From the NCBI RefSeq assembly GCF_017876575.1, contig NZ_JAGIOE010000001.1:4196443-4260442 (forward strand): a stretch of DNA of 64,000 bases. The letters run 5' to 3'. A program made the position numbers and the translations under genes. This document shows, piece after piece, positions 37,833 to 46,405 of the stretch. The DNA comes from Paeniglutamicibacter psychrophenolicus (GTDB lineage: Bacteria > Actinomycetota > Actinomycetes > Actinomycetales > Micrococcaceae). The notes under the pieces are model-generated. The model searched no databases. It had not been told where the DNA came from and saw only the letters and a list, made by a program, of their open reading frames with translations. Position 1 is the stretch's first letter. Every line of letters begins with the position of its first letter.

Positions 37833-38006
37833 CGACTGGGGTCCTTTCCGAAGACCGGGTACGCGCACAACACAAGTACCCGAGATCCATGCCGGGTCCC
37901 GGGGTGCGCCTTTCAAGCGTACCGCCGCGCGCGCCCATGCCCGGTACGCTGGTGGGGTTGCAAGAACATTTGGTTCGGCCAATCTATTTTACGGAGTTTT
38001 GCCCCC

Positions 38007-38504
38007 ATGGCCCTTAACGCCACCACTGATTTGATCCACGCACCCGAAGCCGTCATTGCCACGCTGGCAGACCGCGACTTCGCCGAGCACCTGACCGGTT
38101 TGGTCGGCGGCACGCTGAAGAGCTTCGAGGTCGCCGGCGACACCGCCGCGGCATTCACCCTGACCACGGTGCGCACCGTGCCGACCGACCGGGCCCCGGA
38201 AATCGCCCGCAAGTTCGTCGGCCAGACCGTGGACATCACCCAGGTCGAGTCCTGGTCCGCCCCGTCCGCGGACGGCTCGCGCGAGGCCACCTTGAAGGTC
38301 ACTGTCGGTTCGCTTCCGGTCTCGGTCGCCGGCACCGAGTCGCTGAAGGCCACCGATGCGGGCTCCGCCCTGGGCGTGGAGGCCACCGTGTCCTCCTCCA
38401 TCCCGTTCGTGGGCGGCAAGATCGCCTCGGCCGCCGAGCCGTTCATCTCCAAGGCGCTGGCGCTGCAGGGCGCCAAGGTGTCCTCCTGGATCGAACGCGT
38501 CTAG
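38007..38504 (+). CDS. DUF2505 domain protein
   Basis: This 165-residue protein covers the whole DUF2505 domain, an actinobacterial family with a probable lipid- or ligand-binding START-like fold. It begins ALNATTDLIHAPEAVIATLAD and ends with an amphipathic helix containing SSSIPFVGGKIASAAEPFI, the conserved C-terminal region. No signal peptide or membrane helix is seen. The ATG at 38007 has ACGGAG 10 bases upstream. It is divergent from mfd with a gap of about 170 bases and has two hairpins downstream. The function is unknown. Confidence 0.88.
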   Translation: MALNATTDLIHAPEAVIATLADRDFAEHLTGLVGGTLKSFEVAGDTAAAFTLTTVRTVPTDRAPEIARKFVGQTVDITQVESWSAPSADGSREATLKVTVGSLPVSVAGTESLKATDAGSALGVEATVSSSIPFVGGKIASAAEPFISKALALQGAKVSSWIERV

Positions 38505-38522
38505 GGATCGGCCCGGACCAAT

Positions 38523-38611
38523 CCGCCGATTTCTTCGGCGGGCTGGTTCAGTCACCCGGGACCGGTGCGTGCGTGCCCGTCAGGGCACGTCAGGCACCGG
38601 TCCTGTCGTCT
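38523..38611 (+). terminator. tandem hairpins after the DUF2505 gene
   Basis: The first stem is CCGCCGA (38523-38529) with TCGGCGG (38535-38541). The second is GGACCGGTGC (38559-38568) with GCACCGGTCC (38594-38603), holding an inner GTGCCC/GGGCAC hairpin and followed by TGTCGTCTTTT. The second looks like the real intrinsic terminator. Confidence 0.7.
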
Positions 38612-38782
38612 TTTACGACTTCCCCGGCGATGCAGCCGGAGGCCGGGGGCACCCGGTTTTCGAGGTCATGCGGTTGCCTCGGTGTGCATCGGGACACGTT
38701 TAGGCGTTAGTGTAGTTCTTGGTGTGCCGGGAAGTCTGGTCGGCGATAACTTCAGCGTCCCCGAAATGAAACGAAGTAGACC

Positions 38783-40135
38783 ATGAGCCAAACCCCCACA
38801 CCCACGCCGAAATCCAAGACGGTTTTTGGCCCCGGCAGTTACGCCGAGTCCCTGCGCATCGGGGAGATCCTCCGCAAGGAGACCGTTGGCGGACTCGTAC
38901 TGATCATCGGTGCCGTCGTTGCGCTGATCTGGGCCAACTCCCCCGCATCCGACAGCTACTTTGCCCTGCGCGACTTCACCATCGGTTTCCAGGCCTTCGG
39001 CATCGACCTGAACCTCTCCCTCGGCCACTGGGCCGCAGACGGCCTGCTGGCGGTGTTCTTCTTCCTGGTCGGCTTGGAGCTGAAAAAGGAATTCGTCGCC
39101 GGGGACCTGCGCGACATGAAACGTGCCATCGTCCCGGTGACGGCGGCCTTCGGCGGAGTGCTGGTCCCGGCCCTGATCTTTGCCGCCCTGAATGCTTCCA
39201 CCGGCGGGGAAACCCTGCGCGGCTGGGCCATCCCCACCGCCACCGACATCGCCTTTGCGGTTGCGGTGCTTGCGGTCATCGGGTCGAACCTGCCCTCCCC
39301 GCTGCGCATCTTCCTGCTGACGCTCGCGGTGGTCGATGACCTGATTGCCATTGTCATCATCGCCTTCGTCTTCACCGATGACCTGCGCCCGCCGTACCTC
39401 CTGATGGCGATCGCGCCCATCGGCCTCTACGCATTCCTCACGCACATGTGGCCGAGGTTCTTTGCCGCGAACCTCTGGGCACCTTGGGTCATCCTGTTGC
39501 CGCTGGGCATCGCGAGCTGGGCTCTGGTCTTCGGCTCGGGCATTCACTCGACCATTGCCGGCGTTGTCCTGGGCTTCTGTGTCCCGGTGCTGCGCAAGAA
39601 CAAGCACGAAATCGACAAGCCCGGCTTGGCCGAGCAATTCGAGCACCGCTTCCGCCCGCTCTCCAGCGGTTTCTGTGTCCCGGTCTTTGCGTTCTTCTCG
39701 GCTGGCGTGGCCGTCGGTGGCGCCGAGGGCTTCGCCTCGGCCCTGGGCGACCCGGTGCTCTGGGGCATCGTCTTCGGACTGGTCTTCGGCAAGCCCATTG
39801 GCATCCTGGGCGCCACCTGGCTGGTGACCCGGTCGTCGAAGGCAAACCTGGATCCCGACACCAAGTGGGGCGACCTCTTGGGCGTGACGTTCCTTGCCGG
39901 AATCGGCTTCACCGTCTCGCTGCTGGTCTCGGAACTGTCCTTCGGCTTGGCTTCGCCACACTACGACCACGCCAAGGTCGCGATCCTGACAGGTTCCCTG
40001 CTGGCCGCGATCCTCGGCACAATCTGGCTGCGGCCACGCGACCGCCGCTACCGCCTGGTGAACGAACGCGCCGCCAGGGACGAGAACAAGGACGGCATCC
40101 CGGATGTTTTCCAGGCTCCGGAGAACAACGCCTAG
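38783..40135 (+). CDS. nhaA: Na+/H+ antiporter NhaA
   Basis: This 450-residue inner-membrane antiporter exchanges internal Na+ (or Li+) for external H+ and sets pH and salt tolerance. The paired catalytic aspartates are in [13 protein letters not shown] (equivalent to Asp163/164 of E. coli), preceded by the helix IV region [14 protein letters not shown]. It has about 12 helices and a charged C-terminal tail. The ATG at 38783 has no strong ribosome-binding site. It is monocistronic, with a very strong terminator downstream, and is immediately followed by the IS110-family element. Confidence 0.95.
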   Translation: MSQTPTPTPKSKTVFGPGSYAESLRIGEILRKETVGGLVLIIGAVVALIWANSPASDSYFALRDFTIGFQAFGIDLNLSLGHWAADGLLAVFFFLVGLELKKEFVAGDLRDMKRAIVPVTAAFGGVLVPALIFAALNASTGGETLRGWAIPTATDIAFAVAVLAVIGSNLPSPLRIFLLTLAVVDDLIAIVIIAFVFTDDLRPPYLLMAIAPIGLYAFLTHMWPRFFAANLWAPWVILLPLGIASWALVFGSGIHSTIAGVVLGFCVPVLRKNKHEIDKPGLAEQFEHRFRPLSSGFCVPVFAFFSAGVAVGGAEGFASALGDPVLWGIVFGLVFGKPIGILGATWLVTRSSKANLDPDTKWGDLLGVTFLAGIGFTVSLLVSELSFGLASPHYDHAKVAILTGSLLAAILGTIWLRPRDRRYRLVNERAARDENKDGIPDVFQAPENNA

Positions 40136-40152
40136 CCCGACTCAGCACTAAC

Positions 40153-40207
40153 AAGGGCCGGGTTGGCGGGCCACAGGATCTCCTGCGGCCCGCCAACCCG
40201 GCCCTTT
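40153..40207. terminator. strong terminator after nhaA
   Basis: A perfect 20-base stem (40153-40172 with 40187-40206) has a 14-base loop, is preceded by A residues and ends in TTT. It could work on either strand and also shields the neighbouring IS element. Confidence 0.88.
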
Positions 40208-40233
40208 GCCATACGGGGGTGCGCGTCCTAGAC

Positions 40234-40358
40234 AATATGTAAGTGAGGCCGAAACCTCCGCTTCAAGCTTTCGTGGTTTGCCATGCGTTCGGGTCTTGGC
40301 CTTGCAGCCAAACCGCTGTGGAATGGTAGTGCCACATTGAAGGTTGGAGGTCCCGGCT
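40234..40358 (+). ncRNA. candidate bridge-RNA region at the left end of the IS110 element
   Basis: IS110-family elements encode a structured bridge RNA in the non-coding end, on the 5' side for the IS110 group, that pairs with both target and donor. This stretch before the transposase can fold: TTGGC (40296-40300) with GCCAA (40307-40311), alternatively GGTTTG (40275-40280) with CAAACC (40309-40314), and TGTGG with CCACA near 40317-40337. It is shorter than the bridge RNA of IS621, so the assignment is tentative. Confidence 0.35.
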
Positions 40359-41468
40359 ATGTCCGAGCGTACCTATATCGGGCTCGATGTCCATGCCCGC
40401 AGCATCGTGGGATGCGCCCTGAACATCGACACCGGCGAATTGACCCGTTCACGTTTCGAGGACGACCTGCTGGGCACCGCGGAATGGGTACGGGGATTCG
40501 GCCCCGGGGTCCGGGTCGTCTACGAGGCCGGTCCCACCGGCTTCGGGCTGGCCCGGCACTTCCGGGCTGCCGGCATCGACTGCGTGATCGCCGCACCCTC
40601 GAAACTGCTGCGGGCCCCCGGAGACAAAATCAAGACGGATCGGCGCGACGCCAAAATTTTGGCGACCATGCTGGCGCTGGGCGAGGTCACCGAGGTCACG
40701 ATCCCGGACCCCGGGCAGGAGGCCCTGCGGGACCTCTCCCGCGCCCGGCATGTCGCCTCGGCCGACAATGCGCATGCCAAGCAGCGGGTCAATGCGATCC
40801 TGCTGCGCCACGGCATCCTCTTCCAAGGCGGCAAGTCCCGCTGGACCCGGGAACACCTGAGGTGGCTGCACCAGCAGCACTTCGAGGACCCGGCGCTCGA
40901 GTTCGCCTTCCAGGAATCCCTGGCGCAGGAGGAGTCCATGTCCGTGCGGCTGAAGCGGATCGACAAGGAGGTGGCCCGCGTCGCCGCGGACTGCCGCTAC
41001 ACCGAGATCATCAATGCCCTGGCGTGCCTGCGCGGCATCAGCACCGTGGGTGCCTTCGGGCTGGCCACCGAGATCGGGGACTGGACCCGCTTCAACGGGG
41101 CCACCATCGGCTCCTATCTGGGCCTGGTTCCCTCGGAGCATTCCTCGGGCGAGACCCGCACCCAGGGGCGCATCACCAAGGCCGGAAACGCCTACGCCCG
41201 CCTCCTGCTGATCGAGGCCGCAACCGTGCACAAGCGCCCGTACCGCAGGCCCGGGATCCTGGAGCTGCGCCAGCTCGAGCTGGTGTCCCCGGCCACCGCC
41301 GCCCGCGCCCGGCAGGGCAACCAACGGCTCCATGCCCGCGCCGCGGCCCTCGAGGAACGCCACAAGATGCCGGCGAAGGCCAGGACCGCCATCGCCCGCG
41401 AACTTGCCGGCTGGTGCTGGTCCCTGGCCGCACCCCTGCAGGAAGGCCGCCCCATGGCAGGACGGTGA
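40359..41468 (+). CDS. IS110 family transposase (DEDD recombinase)
   Basis: This 369-residue protein has the N-terminal RuvC-like DEDD domain with Asp in YIGLDVHARS, Glu in YEAGPTG and the Asp pair in KTDRRDAK, then a coiled middle. The C-terminal Transposase_20 domain holds the conserved serine region YLGLVPSEHSSGETRTQGR. I chose the ATG at 40359 for its GGAGG 8 bases upstream. All catalytic positions are present and no frame break is seen, so it may be active. IS110 transposases use a bridge RNA to bring target and donor DNA together. Confidence 0.95.
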   Translation: MSERTYIGLDVHARSIVGCALNIDTGELTRSRFEDDLLGTAEWVRGFGPGVRVVYEAGPTGFGLARHFRAAGIDCVIAAPSKLLRAPGDKIKTDRRDAKILATMLALGEVTEVTIPDPGQEALRDLSRARHVASADNAHAKQRVNAILLRHGILFQGGKSRWTREHLRWLHQQHFEDPALEFAFQESLAQEESMSVRLKRIDKEVARVAADCRYTEIINALACLRGISTVGAFGLATEIGDWTRFNGATIGSYLGLVPSEHSSGETRTQGRITKAGNAYARLLLIEAATVHKRPYRRPGILELRQLELVSPATAARARQGNQRLHARAAALEERHKMPAKARTAIARELAGWCWSLAAPLQEGRPMAGR

Positions 41469-41571
41469 CCCCAAGACGTGCCCCGGCGCGCGCACCCGGA
41501 CGAGGCAACATGCGGAGCCAACACGAGAACCGACTATGGGCAGGCCCCCAAGCCGACGCCCGATCCTAGAC

Positions 41572-41692
41572 GACGTCACGCTCCACTCGAATTCCTTGTC
41601 ATGCGGTACCCAACCCGCGTTTGTCAGTCTGACCATGCCGTCGACCATGACCTGCCGAACCGGGCCCGACGCCACCGCCGGGGCATGGGAAA
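41572..41692. other. non-coding stretch between the IS element and the sufSU terminator
   Basis: I see no gene, remnant or repeat here beyond the flank of the IS element. The sequence continues to the sufU terminator. Confidence 0.4.
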
Positions 41693-41727
41693 GGCGGCTC
41701 CCGGAAGCCAATGTCCCGGGAGCCGCC
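41693..41727 (-). terminator. intrinsic terminator of sufSU
   Basis: GGCGGCTCCCGG (41693-41704) and CCGGGAGCCGCC (41716-41727) form a perfect 12-base stem. On the minus strand it is followed by TTTCCC and lies 33 bases past the sufU stop. Confidence 0.75.
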
Positions 41728-41759
41728 CACCTCTGTCACTTGACAAACCTTCTTACATA

Positions 41760-42209
41760 TCAGTCGTTGGCGGCCAGCAGGGCGGCCTCGGCGGCCACCC
41801 AGGAGAGCATGGCGCACTTGACCCGGGCGGGGAACTTGGAGACCCCGGCAAAGGCCGCACCGTCTCCCAGGATCTCCTCGTCACCGGCACGGGATCCGCG
41901 CGAGCGCATGAGCTCGCGGAACTCGTCCAGGATGCCCATGAATTCGTCCCGTTCGATGCCTTCGGCCATCTCGCTGAGCACCGAGGCAGAGGCCATCGAG
42001 ATCGAACAGCCGTCGCCCTCCCAGGAAACGTTCTTTACGATGGTGCCCTCAAGCTGGACGCGGAGGCGGATGTGGTCCCCGCACACCGGGTTGTGCTGCA
42101 TGGATTCGCCGCTGGCCACGCCCTCGGGCGCCTCGACCAACCCGGCGCCGTGCCGGGCCTTGGCATGGTCCAGGATGATTTGTTGGTACAGCTGGTCCAG
42201 ATCGCTCAT
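41760..42209 (-). CDS. sufU: Fe-S cluster assembly sulfur-transfer protein SufU
   Basis: This 149-residue protein has the three zinc/sulfur-binding cysteines in NPVCGDH, GDGCSIS and RVKCAML, plus the Asp of CGD, which defines the SufU type used in Gram-positive bacteria. It accepts persulfide sulfur from SufS and passes it to the SufBCD scaffold. Its ATG overlaps the sufS stop (ATGA), so the two are translationally coupled. The insertion between the second and third cysteines (LMRSRGSRAGDEEI) matches SufU and separates it from IscU. It is transcribed from the promoter upstream of sufS. Confidence 0.95.
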   Translation of the reverse strand: MSDLDQLYQQIILDHAKARHGAGLVEAPEGVASGESMQHNPVCGDHIRLRVQLEGTIVKNVSWEGDGCSISMASASVLSEMAEGIERDEFMGILDEFRELMRSRGSRAGDEEILGDGAAFAGVSKFPARVKCAMLSWVAAEAALLAAND

Positions 42210-43522
42210 TTGCCGACTCCGAAGTATCCGCGCACATCGGACACCGCGTTGAGCAGGCGGTCGATGTCGCTGGTGGTGTTGTAAAGGTAGGTGCTGGCCC
42301 GGGTGCTGGAGACGACGCCCAGCGCGCGGTGCAGCGGTTGGGCGCAGTGGTGCCCGACCCGCACGGCCACGCCGCGCGAGTCCAGGAACTGGCCCACGTC
42401 GTGCGGGTGCACGCCTTCGATCACAAAGGGCGCGGTGCCGATCCGGGCCGCCCCCGGGGCCGGGCCCAGGACGCGCACGCCGGGGATGGTTCCCAGCCCG
42501 GTGAGCATGCGCTCGCCCAGCAGTTCCTCCCAGGCGGCGATGCGGTCCATGCCGACCTCTTGCAGGTAGGAAACGGCGGTGGCCAGCGCGTGGGCCTGCG
42601 AGATCCGTTGGGTGCCGGCCTCGAAGCGCATCGGGGCCGGCAGGTATTCGGCCTTCTCCATGGTCACCGAGGTGATCATGGAGCCTCCCGTGAGGAAGGG
42701 CGGCATGGCGTCCAGCAGCCCGGCGCGGCCGTACAGCCCGCCGATCCCGGTGGGGCCGAGCATCTTGTGCCCGGAGAACGCCATGAAGTCCACGTCGAGC
42801 TTCTTGACGTCCACCGGCAGGTGCGGGACCGACTGGCAGCCGTCAAGGACGGTCAGCGCCCCGACGCTGCGGGCCAGGGCCACCAGCGCGGGGACATCGG
42901 TCACGGTGCCCAGGACGTTGGAGACGTGGGTGAAGGCGAGCACCTTGGTGGCCGGGGTGATGATCTTCCCGGCCAGGTCCATGCGCAGGGCGCCGGATTC
43001 GTCGACGGGAATGTACTTCAGGGTGGCACCGGTGCGCAGGGCCAGTTCCTGCCACGGGATCAGGTTTGCGTGGTGCTCGAGCTCGGTGACGACGATCTCA
43101 TCCCCTGCCCCCAGGGCAAAGGCCCGGGCTGCTTCTCCCCCGAGGCCGGCGCTGGCGTTGCCAAAGGAATAGGTGATGAGGTTCAGTGCCTCGGTGGCGT
43201 TGGAGGTCCAGATGACCTCGTTGTCCTTGGCGCCGATGAAGCCGGCAACATCCGTGCGGGCCTGCTCGAAGATGTCGGTGGCCTCTACGGCCAGGGAGTG
43301 GGCCCCGCGGTGGACCGCAGCATTGAAGTTCTCGTAGAAGTGCTGTTCGGCTTCGTATACGCAACTTGGTTTTTGCGAGGTGGCCCCGGAATCCAGGTAT
43401 GTCAGCGGAACACCGTTGACGCTGCGCCCCAGGATGGGGAAGTCGGCCCGCAGGCGGGAGACCTCCACGTCATCCAGGTGCCGGGGAAGGGTATCTTGCG
43501 TCGTGGGCGAAGCACTGGACAC
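42206..43522 (-). CDS. sufS: cysteine desulfurase SufS
   Basis: This 438-residue PLP enzyme takes sulfur from cysteine for Fe-S cluster assembly. Landmarks are YLDSGATSQKP, HRGAHSLAVEAT, the PLP lysine in FSGHKMLGPTGIG and the catalytic cysteine in RVGHHCAQPLH, which is the type II (SufS) loop. I chose the GTG at 43522 because GGAGG lies 8 bases upstream; a longer frame with an ATG at 43555 lacks such a site. It pairs with sufU by overlap. No sufB, sufC, sufD, sufR or sufT gene is next to it, unlike the usual actinobacterial suf operon. Confidence 0.94.
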   Translation of the reverse strand: MSSASPTTQDTLPRHLDDVEVSRLRADFPILGRSVNGVPLTYLDSGATSQKPSCVYEAEQHFYENFNAAVHRGAHSLAVEATDIFEQARTDVAGFIGAKDNEVIWTSNATEALNLITYSFGNASAGLGGEAARAFALGAGDEIVVTELEHHANLIPWQELALRTGATLKYIPVDESGALRMDLAGKIITPATKVLAFTHVSNVLGTVTDVPALVALARSVGALTVLDGCQSVPHLPVDVKKLDVDFMAFSGHKMLGPTGIGGLYGRAGLLDAMPPFLTGGSMITSVTMEKAEYLPAPMRFEAGTQRISQAHALATAVSYLQEVGMDRIAAWEELLGERMLTGLGTIPGVRVLGPAPGAARIGTAPFVIEGVHPHDVGQFLDSRGVAVRVGHHCAQPLHRALGVVSSTRASTYLYNTTSDIDRLLNAVSDVRGYFGVGK

Positions 43523-43662
43523 GTTGGGATCCTCCGAAGGTTGTTCCATGCCGGATGTGCCCGCGGGTGCATCCCCGCCCATCGGGCGGAGGTCTTCACG
43601 GGCCGCATCTTGATTACGGCATCATTTGCTTCGCTAATTCTCCCACGTCCGGGCCCTCAAGG

Positions 43663-43691
43663 CATATAAGTGGACCCTTACCACCGCACAA
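43663..43691 (-). promoter_or_regulatory. candidate promoter of sufSU
   Basis: On the minus strand, -35 TTGTGC (43686-43691) and -10 TATATG (43663-43668) are 17 bases apart. They would give a leader of about 130 bases before the sufS GTG. Confidence 0.5.
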
Positions 43692-43710
43692 TGGGCCCGT
43701 TTCAGGGCAC

Positions 43711-43771
43711 AAAAAAGAGGTCGGCAGCGGGTGGGGGGTGGCCCAGTCTCGGAGGCCTCCCGCTGCCGACC
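43711..43771 (-). terminator. intrinsic terminator of the rplY-pth unit
   Basis: On the minus strand a perfect 13-base stem (43759-43771 with 43719-43731) is followed by CTCTTTTTT. It lies about 110 bases past the pth stop. The sequence between pth and this hairpin has no gene. Confidence 0.85.
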
Positions 43772-43878
43772 CCTCGTCTTGGGGCCGAAACGGCACTAGA
43801 ACAGTGTATGAGTCGCAAGATCGTTGAACAAATCGCGGAAATCACGCAAGATGCTTCACCAAGCGATTCACGTTCCCA

Positions 43879-44460
43879 TTACGCAACATTGAACTTGCGC
43901 TGCGCCATCTCCAGGCCGTGGTTCACCAATTCCTCCACTGCGTCCGCCGCAGTGTCGGTCAGGAACGGAAGGTCCTTCTTTTCATCCTTCGAGAAGTCCT
44001 TCAACACGTAGTCCGCGGTTTCCATGCGGCCCGGGGGCCGCCCCACACCCACGCGCACCCGCAGGTAGTCCTTGGTGCCCAGGGCCTTGGAGATGTCGCG
44101 CAGCCCGTTGTGTCCGCCCTCGCCCCCGCCGAGCTTGAGCTTGACGGTGTCGAAGGGGATGTCGATCTCGTCGTGCACGGCAATGACGTGGGCGGGGTCG
44201 ATGCCGAAGAACTTGGCAAGGTTGGCCACGGGGCCGCCCGAGAGGTTCATGTAGGTCATCGGCTTTGCCAGGACGAGACGGGGTCCGCCGATTCCCATGC
44301 GGCCCTCGAGGATCTGGGCGCGGGAAGCGTGCGTCTTGAACTTTCCCCCGATTCGGGAGGCCAGTTCGTCGAGGACCATTTGGCCAACATTGTGCCTGTT
44401 ATGCGCGTAGCCGGGCCCGGGGTTGCCGAGCCCGGCTACAAGCCAGGTTTCTCTAGTCAT
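43879..44460 (-). CDS. pth: peptidyl-tRNA hydrolase
   Basis: This 193-residue enzyme releases peptides from peptidyl-tRNAs that drop off the ribosome. It starts WLVAGLGNPGPGYAHNRHNVG, with catalytic His23 in RHNVG and conserved Asn13; MTYMNLSG and HDEIDIP supply the remaining conserved Asn and Asp. I chose the ATG at 44460, which gives the family's usual N-terminus; a ribosome-binding site is not obvious. It lies 22 bases after rplY and is probably on the same transcript. The rplY-pth pairing is conserved in Actinobacteria. Confidence 0.96.
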   Translation of the reverse strand: MTRETWLVAGLGNPGPGYAHNRHNVGQMVLDELASRIGGKFKTHASRAQILEGRMGIGGPRLVLAKPMTYMNLSGGPVANLAKFFGIDPAHVIAVHDEIDIPFDTVKLKLGGGEGGHNGLRDISKALGTKDYLRVRVGVGRPPGRMETADYVLKDFSKDEKKDLPFLTDTAADAVEELVNHGLEMAQRKFNVA

Positions 44461-44482
44461 GCGAGAACCAATATGAGGATGA

Positions 44483-45064
44483 TTACTCGGCGGAAGCTGC
44501 CGACGCTGCATCCTCTTCGGACTCGACTGCTGCGGCGTCGATGGTTGCAACGACGACGTCGGCTTCGATGGCCAGTGCGGTGCCCTCCGGGAGGATCAGG
44601 TCCGAGGCGAGGACCTGGGTGCCTGCCGGCAGGCCGGCGATGTTGGCAACAACGTGCTCCGGCAGAGCAACGGCTTCTGCTTCAACGGCGATGACCGGGT
44701 GGTCAAGCGACAGGGAGGAACCGGCGGTCAGGTCGCCCTGGATGAGGACGGAAACCTCAACGATGACCTTTTCGCCCTTCTTGACGATCAGCAGGTCAAG
44801 GTGGTCGACGGTCTGGCGCAGTGCGTGGCGCTGGATGTCCTTCACCAGGGTGATGGTGTCTTCGCCCTCGACGGAGATGTTCAGCAGTGCGTTGGCGCCA
44901 CGAACGGCAAGGGTGGTTGCTGCCGACGGGAGCAGGACGCGGACCGGGTCGGTGCCGTGGCCGTAGATGACTGCCGGGATCTTGCCGGCGCGGCGTGCCT
45001 GGCGTGCGGCACCCTTACCGAAGTCGGTGCGCAGTTCGCCGTCAAGCTTGATGGTGTTAGCCAT
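44483..45064 (-). CDS. rplY: 50S ribosomal protein L25 / general stress protein Ctc
   Basis: This 193-residue protein has the long, two-domain Ctc form: an N-terminal 5S rRNA-binding L25 domain (LDGELRTDFGKGAARQARR ... IPAVIYGHG) and a C-terminal TL5-type beta domain, ending in an Ala/Glu-rich acidic tail. It binds 5S rRNA in the large subunit. The ATG has AAGGAG 6 bases upstream. It is the first gene of the rplY-pth unit, with an apparent leader of about 155 bases. The wider set glmU-prs-rplY-pth is typical of Actinobacteria. Confidence 0.95.
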   Translation of the reverse strand: MANTIKLDGELRTDFGKGAARQARRAGKIPAVIYGHGTDPVRVLLPSAATTLAVRGANALLNISVEGEDTITLVKDIQRHALRQTVDHLDLLIVKKGEKVIVEVSVLIQGDLTAGSSLSLDHPVIAVEAEAVALPEHVVANIAGLPAGTQVLASDLILPEGTALAIEADVVVATIDAAAVESEEDAASAASAE

Positions 45065-45228
45065 GGTGTTCTCCTTGTGGAAGATGATTGATTGTTTCCT
45101 GCCCCGCTCGGGCCTAGAAGCATCATCATCCGATTCCTGCGAAGGAGAAGGACGCTAAGTGCGTTTCTAGCCTCGTCGATAACGGACCTCCATTTGCATG
45201 AAGTTCCCTCGCCTGGGCACAAGTAAAT

Positions 45229-45258
45229 ATTTTAGCAGGAGCCGGGCCCCTGACAGAA
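45229..45258 (-). promoter_or_regulatory. candidate promoter of rplY-pth
   Basis: On the minus strand, -35 TTCTGT (45253-45258) and -10 TAAAAT (45229-45234) are 18 bases apart, in an A/T-rich pocket of an otherwise G/C-rich region. The 314-base gap 45065-45378 contains this promoter, the rplY leader and the prs hairpin, and no gene. Confidence 0.5.
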
Positions 45259-45297
45259 ATTGGCCGCTCGCAGTCGCGCCGGGCCGCCAACGGCAGC

Positions 45298-45339
45298 GGG
45301 CCCCTGCGCCGCTCCGGGAAGGGAGCGGCACAGGGGCCC
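45298..45339 (-). terminator. long hairpin after prs
   Basis: A two-part stem, 9 plus 8 base pairs (45298-45315 with 45322-45339) with one mismatch, lies about 40 bases past the prs stop. No T-run follows, but the stem is very stable. It separates prs from rplY. Confidence 0.65.
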
Positions 45340-45378
45340 GGGGACAACTTGCCGTGCATGACGGCAAGGGGATGCTGG

Positions 45379-46359
45379 TTAGGCGTCGCCGTCAAAGAGG
45401 CTGGTGACCGAACCGTCCTCGAAGACTTCCTTGATGGCGCGGGCCAGCAGGGGTGCGATCGAAAGCACGGTCAGGGTCTCGAATCGCTTGGATTCCGGGA
45501 TCGGCAGGGTGTTGGTGACCACGACCTCGCGGGCGCCGGACTCGGCCAGGCGCTGCGGGGCGGGGTCGGAGAACACCGCGTGCGTGGCGGCAATGATGAC
45601 GTCCTTGGCGCCGGCGTCCTTGAGGACCTTCACGGCGCCGGCAATGGTTCCGCCGGTGTCGATCATGTCGTCGATGAGCACGCAGGTGCGGTCCTTGACC
45701 TGGCCCACGACGGTCTTGGAGACCGCCTGGTTCGGGACGGTCAGGTCGCGGGACTTGTGCACGAAGGCCAGCGGGGCGCCGCCGAGGCGCTCGGCCCACT
45801 GCTCGGCCACGCGGACGCGTCCGGTGTCCGGGGAAACCACGGTGACCGGGTCATCGCCGACGACTCCGCGGATGTAGTCCGCCAGCAGCGGGATGGCGAA
45901 CAGGTGGTCGACCGGGCCGTCAAAGAAGCCCTGGATCTGTGCGGTGTGCAGGTCAACGCTCATGATGCGGTCAGCGCCGGCGACCTTGAACATGTCGGCG
46001 ACCAGGCGCGCGGAGATCGGCTCGCGGCCGCGGCCCTTCTTGTCCTGGCGTGCGTAGGGGTAGAACGGGGCCACCACGGTGATGCGCCGGGCGGAGGCAC
46101 GCTTCATGGAGTCGACCATGATCAGTTGTTCCATGAGCCAGTTGTTCAGCGGGGCCGGGTGGGCCTGGATGACAAAGATTTCCTTGCCACGGACGGATTC
46201 GCCGGAACGGACGTAGATCTCCCCGTTGGCAAAGTCGTAGGCACTGATCGGGAGCAGCTCGGTACCCAGCTCCGCGGCCACCTCTTCGGCAAGCTCCGGG
46301 TGGGCACGCCCGGAAGCCAGCACCAGCTTCTTATCGACGTTATAGCTTAGTTCGCTCAT
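45379..46359 (-). CDS. prs: ribose-phosphate pyrophosphokinase (PRPP synthetase)
   Basis: This 326-residue class I enzyme makes PRPP from ribose 5-phosphate and ATP for nucleotide, histidine and NAD synthesis. Landmarks are the flexible loop YARQDKKGRGREPISA, the metal-binding DLHTAQIQGFFDGP, the ribose-phosphate loop VVSPDTGRVRVAE and the PRPP loop VLIDDMIDTGGTI. The start is the ATG at 46359, with GAAAGCGA just upstream. It lies 46 bases after glmU and is probably co-transcribed with it. In Actinobacteria PRPP also feeds arabinan precursors in some genera. Confidence 0.96.
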   Translation of the reverse strand: MSELSYNVDKKLVLASGRAHPELAEEVAAELGTELLPISAYDFANGEIYVRSGESVRGKEIFVIQAHPAPLNNWLMEQLIMVDSMKRASARRITVVAPFYPYARQDKKGRGREPISARLVADMFKVAGADRIMSVDLHTAQIQGFFDGPVDHLFAIPLLADYIRGVVGDDPVTVVSPDTGRVRVAEQWAERLGGAPLAFVHKSRDLTVPNQAVSKTVVGQVKDRTCVLIDDMIDTGGTIAGAVKVLKDAGAKDVIIAATHAVFSDPAPQRLAESGAREVVVTNTLPIPESKRFETLTVLSIAPLLARAIKEVFEDGSVTSLFDGDA

Positions 46360-46405
46360 GGGATCGCTTTCTCACTCAAACGGGGATCGGAAATGATGTG
46401 GAGGG

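Larger units (their letters stand above)
40226..41571 (+). mobile_element. IS110-family insertion sequence (boundaries tentative)
   Basis: The element holds one DEDD transposase gene flanked by non-coding ends of about 130 and 100 bases. The same 8 bases, TCCTAGAC, occur at 40226-40233 and 41564-41571, framing a unit of about 1.35 kb, a normal size for the family. IS110 elements lack long terminal inverted repeats and recombine at a short core shared by donor and target, so these matched flanks are good boundary candidates. It lies just after the nhaA terminator and breaks no recognisable gene. Confidence 0.7.

Noticed and set aside
41478-42284. A plus-strand frame downstream of the IS110 transposase as a second IS gene
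   Set aside because: Most of it is antisense to sufU, and it lacks any transposition-related motif.
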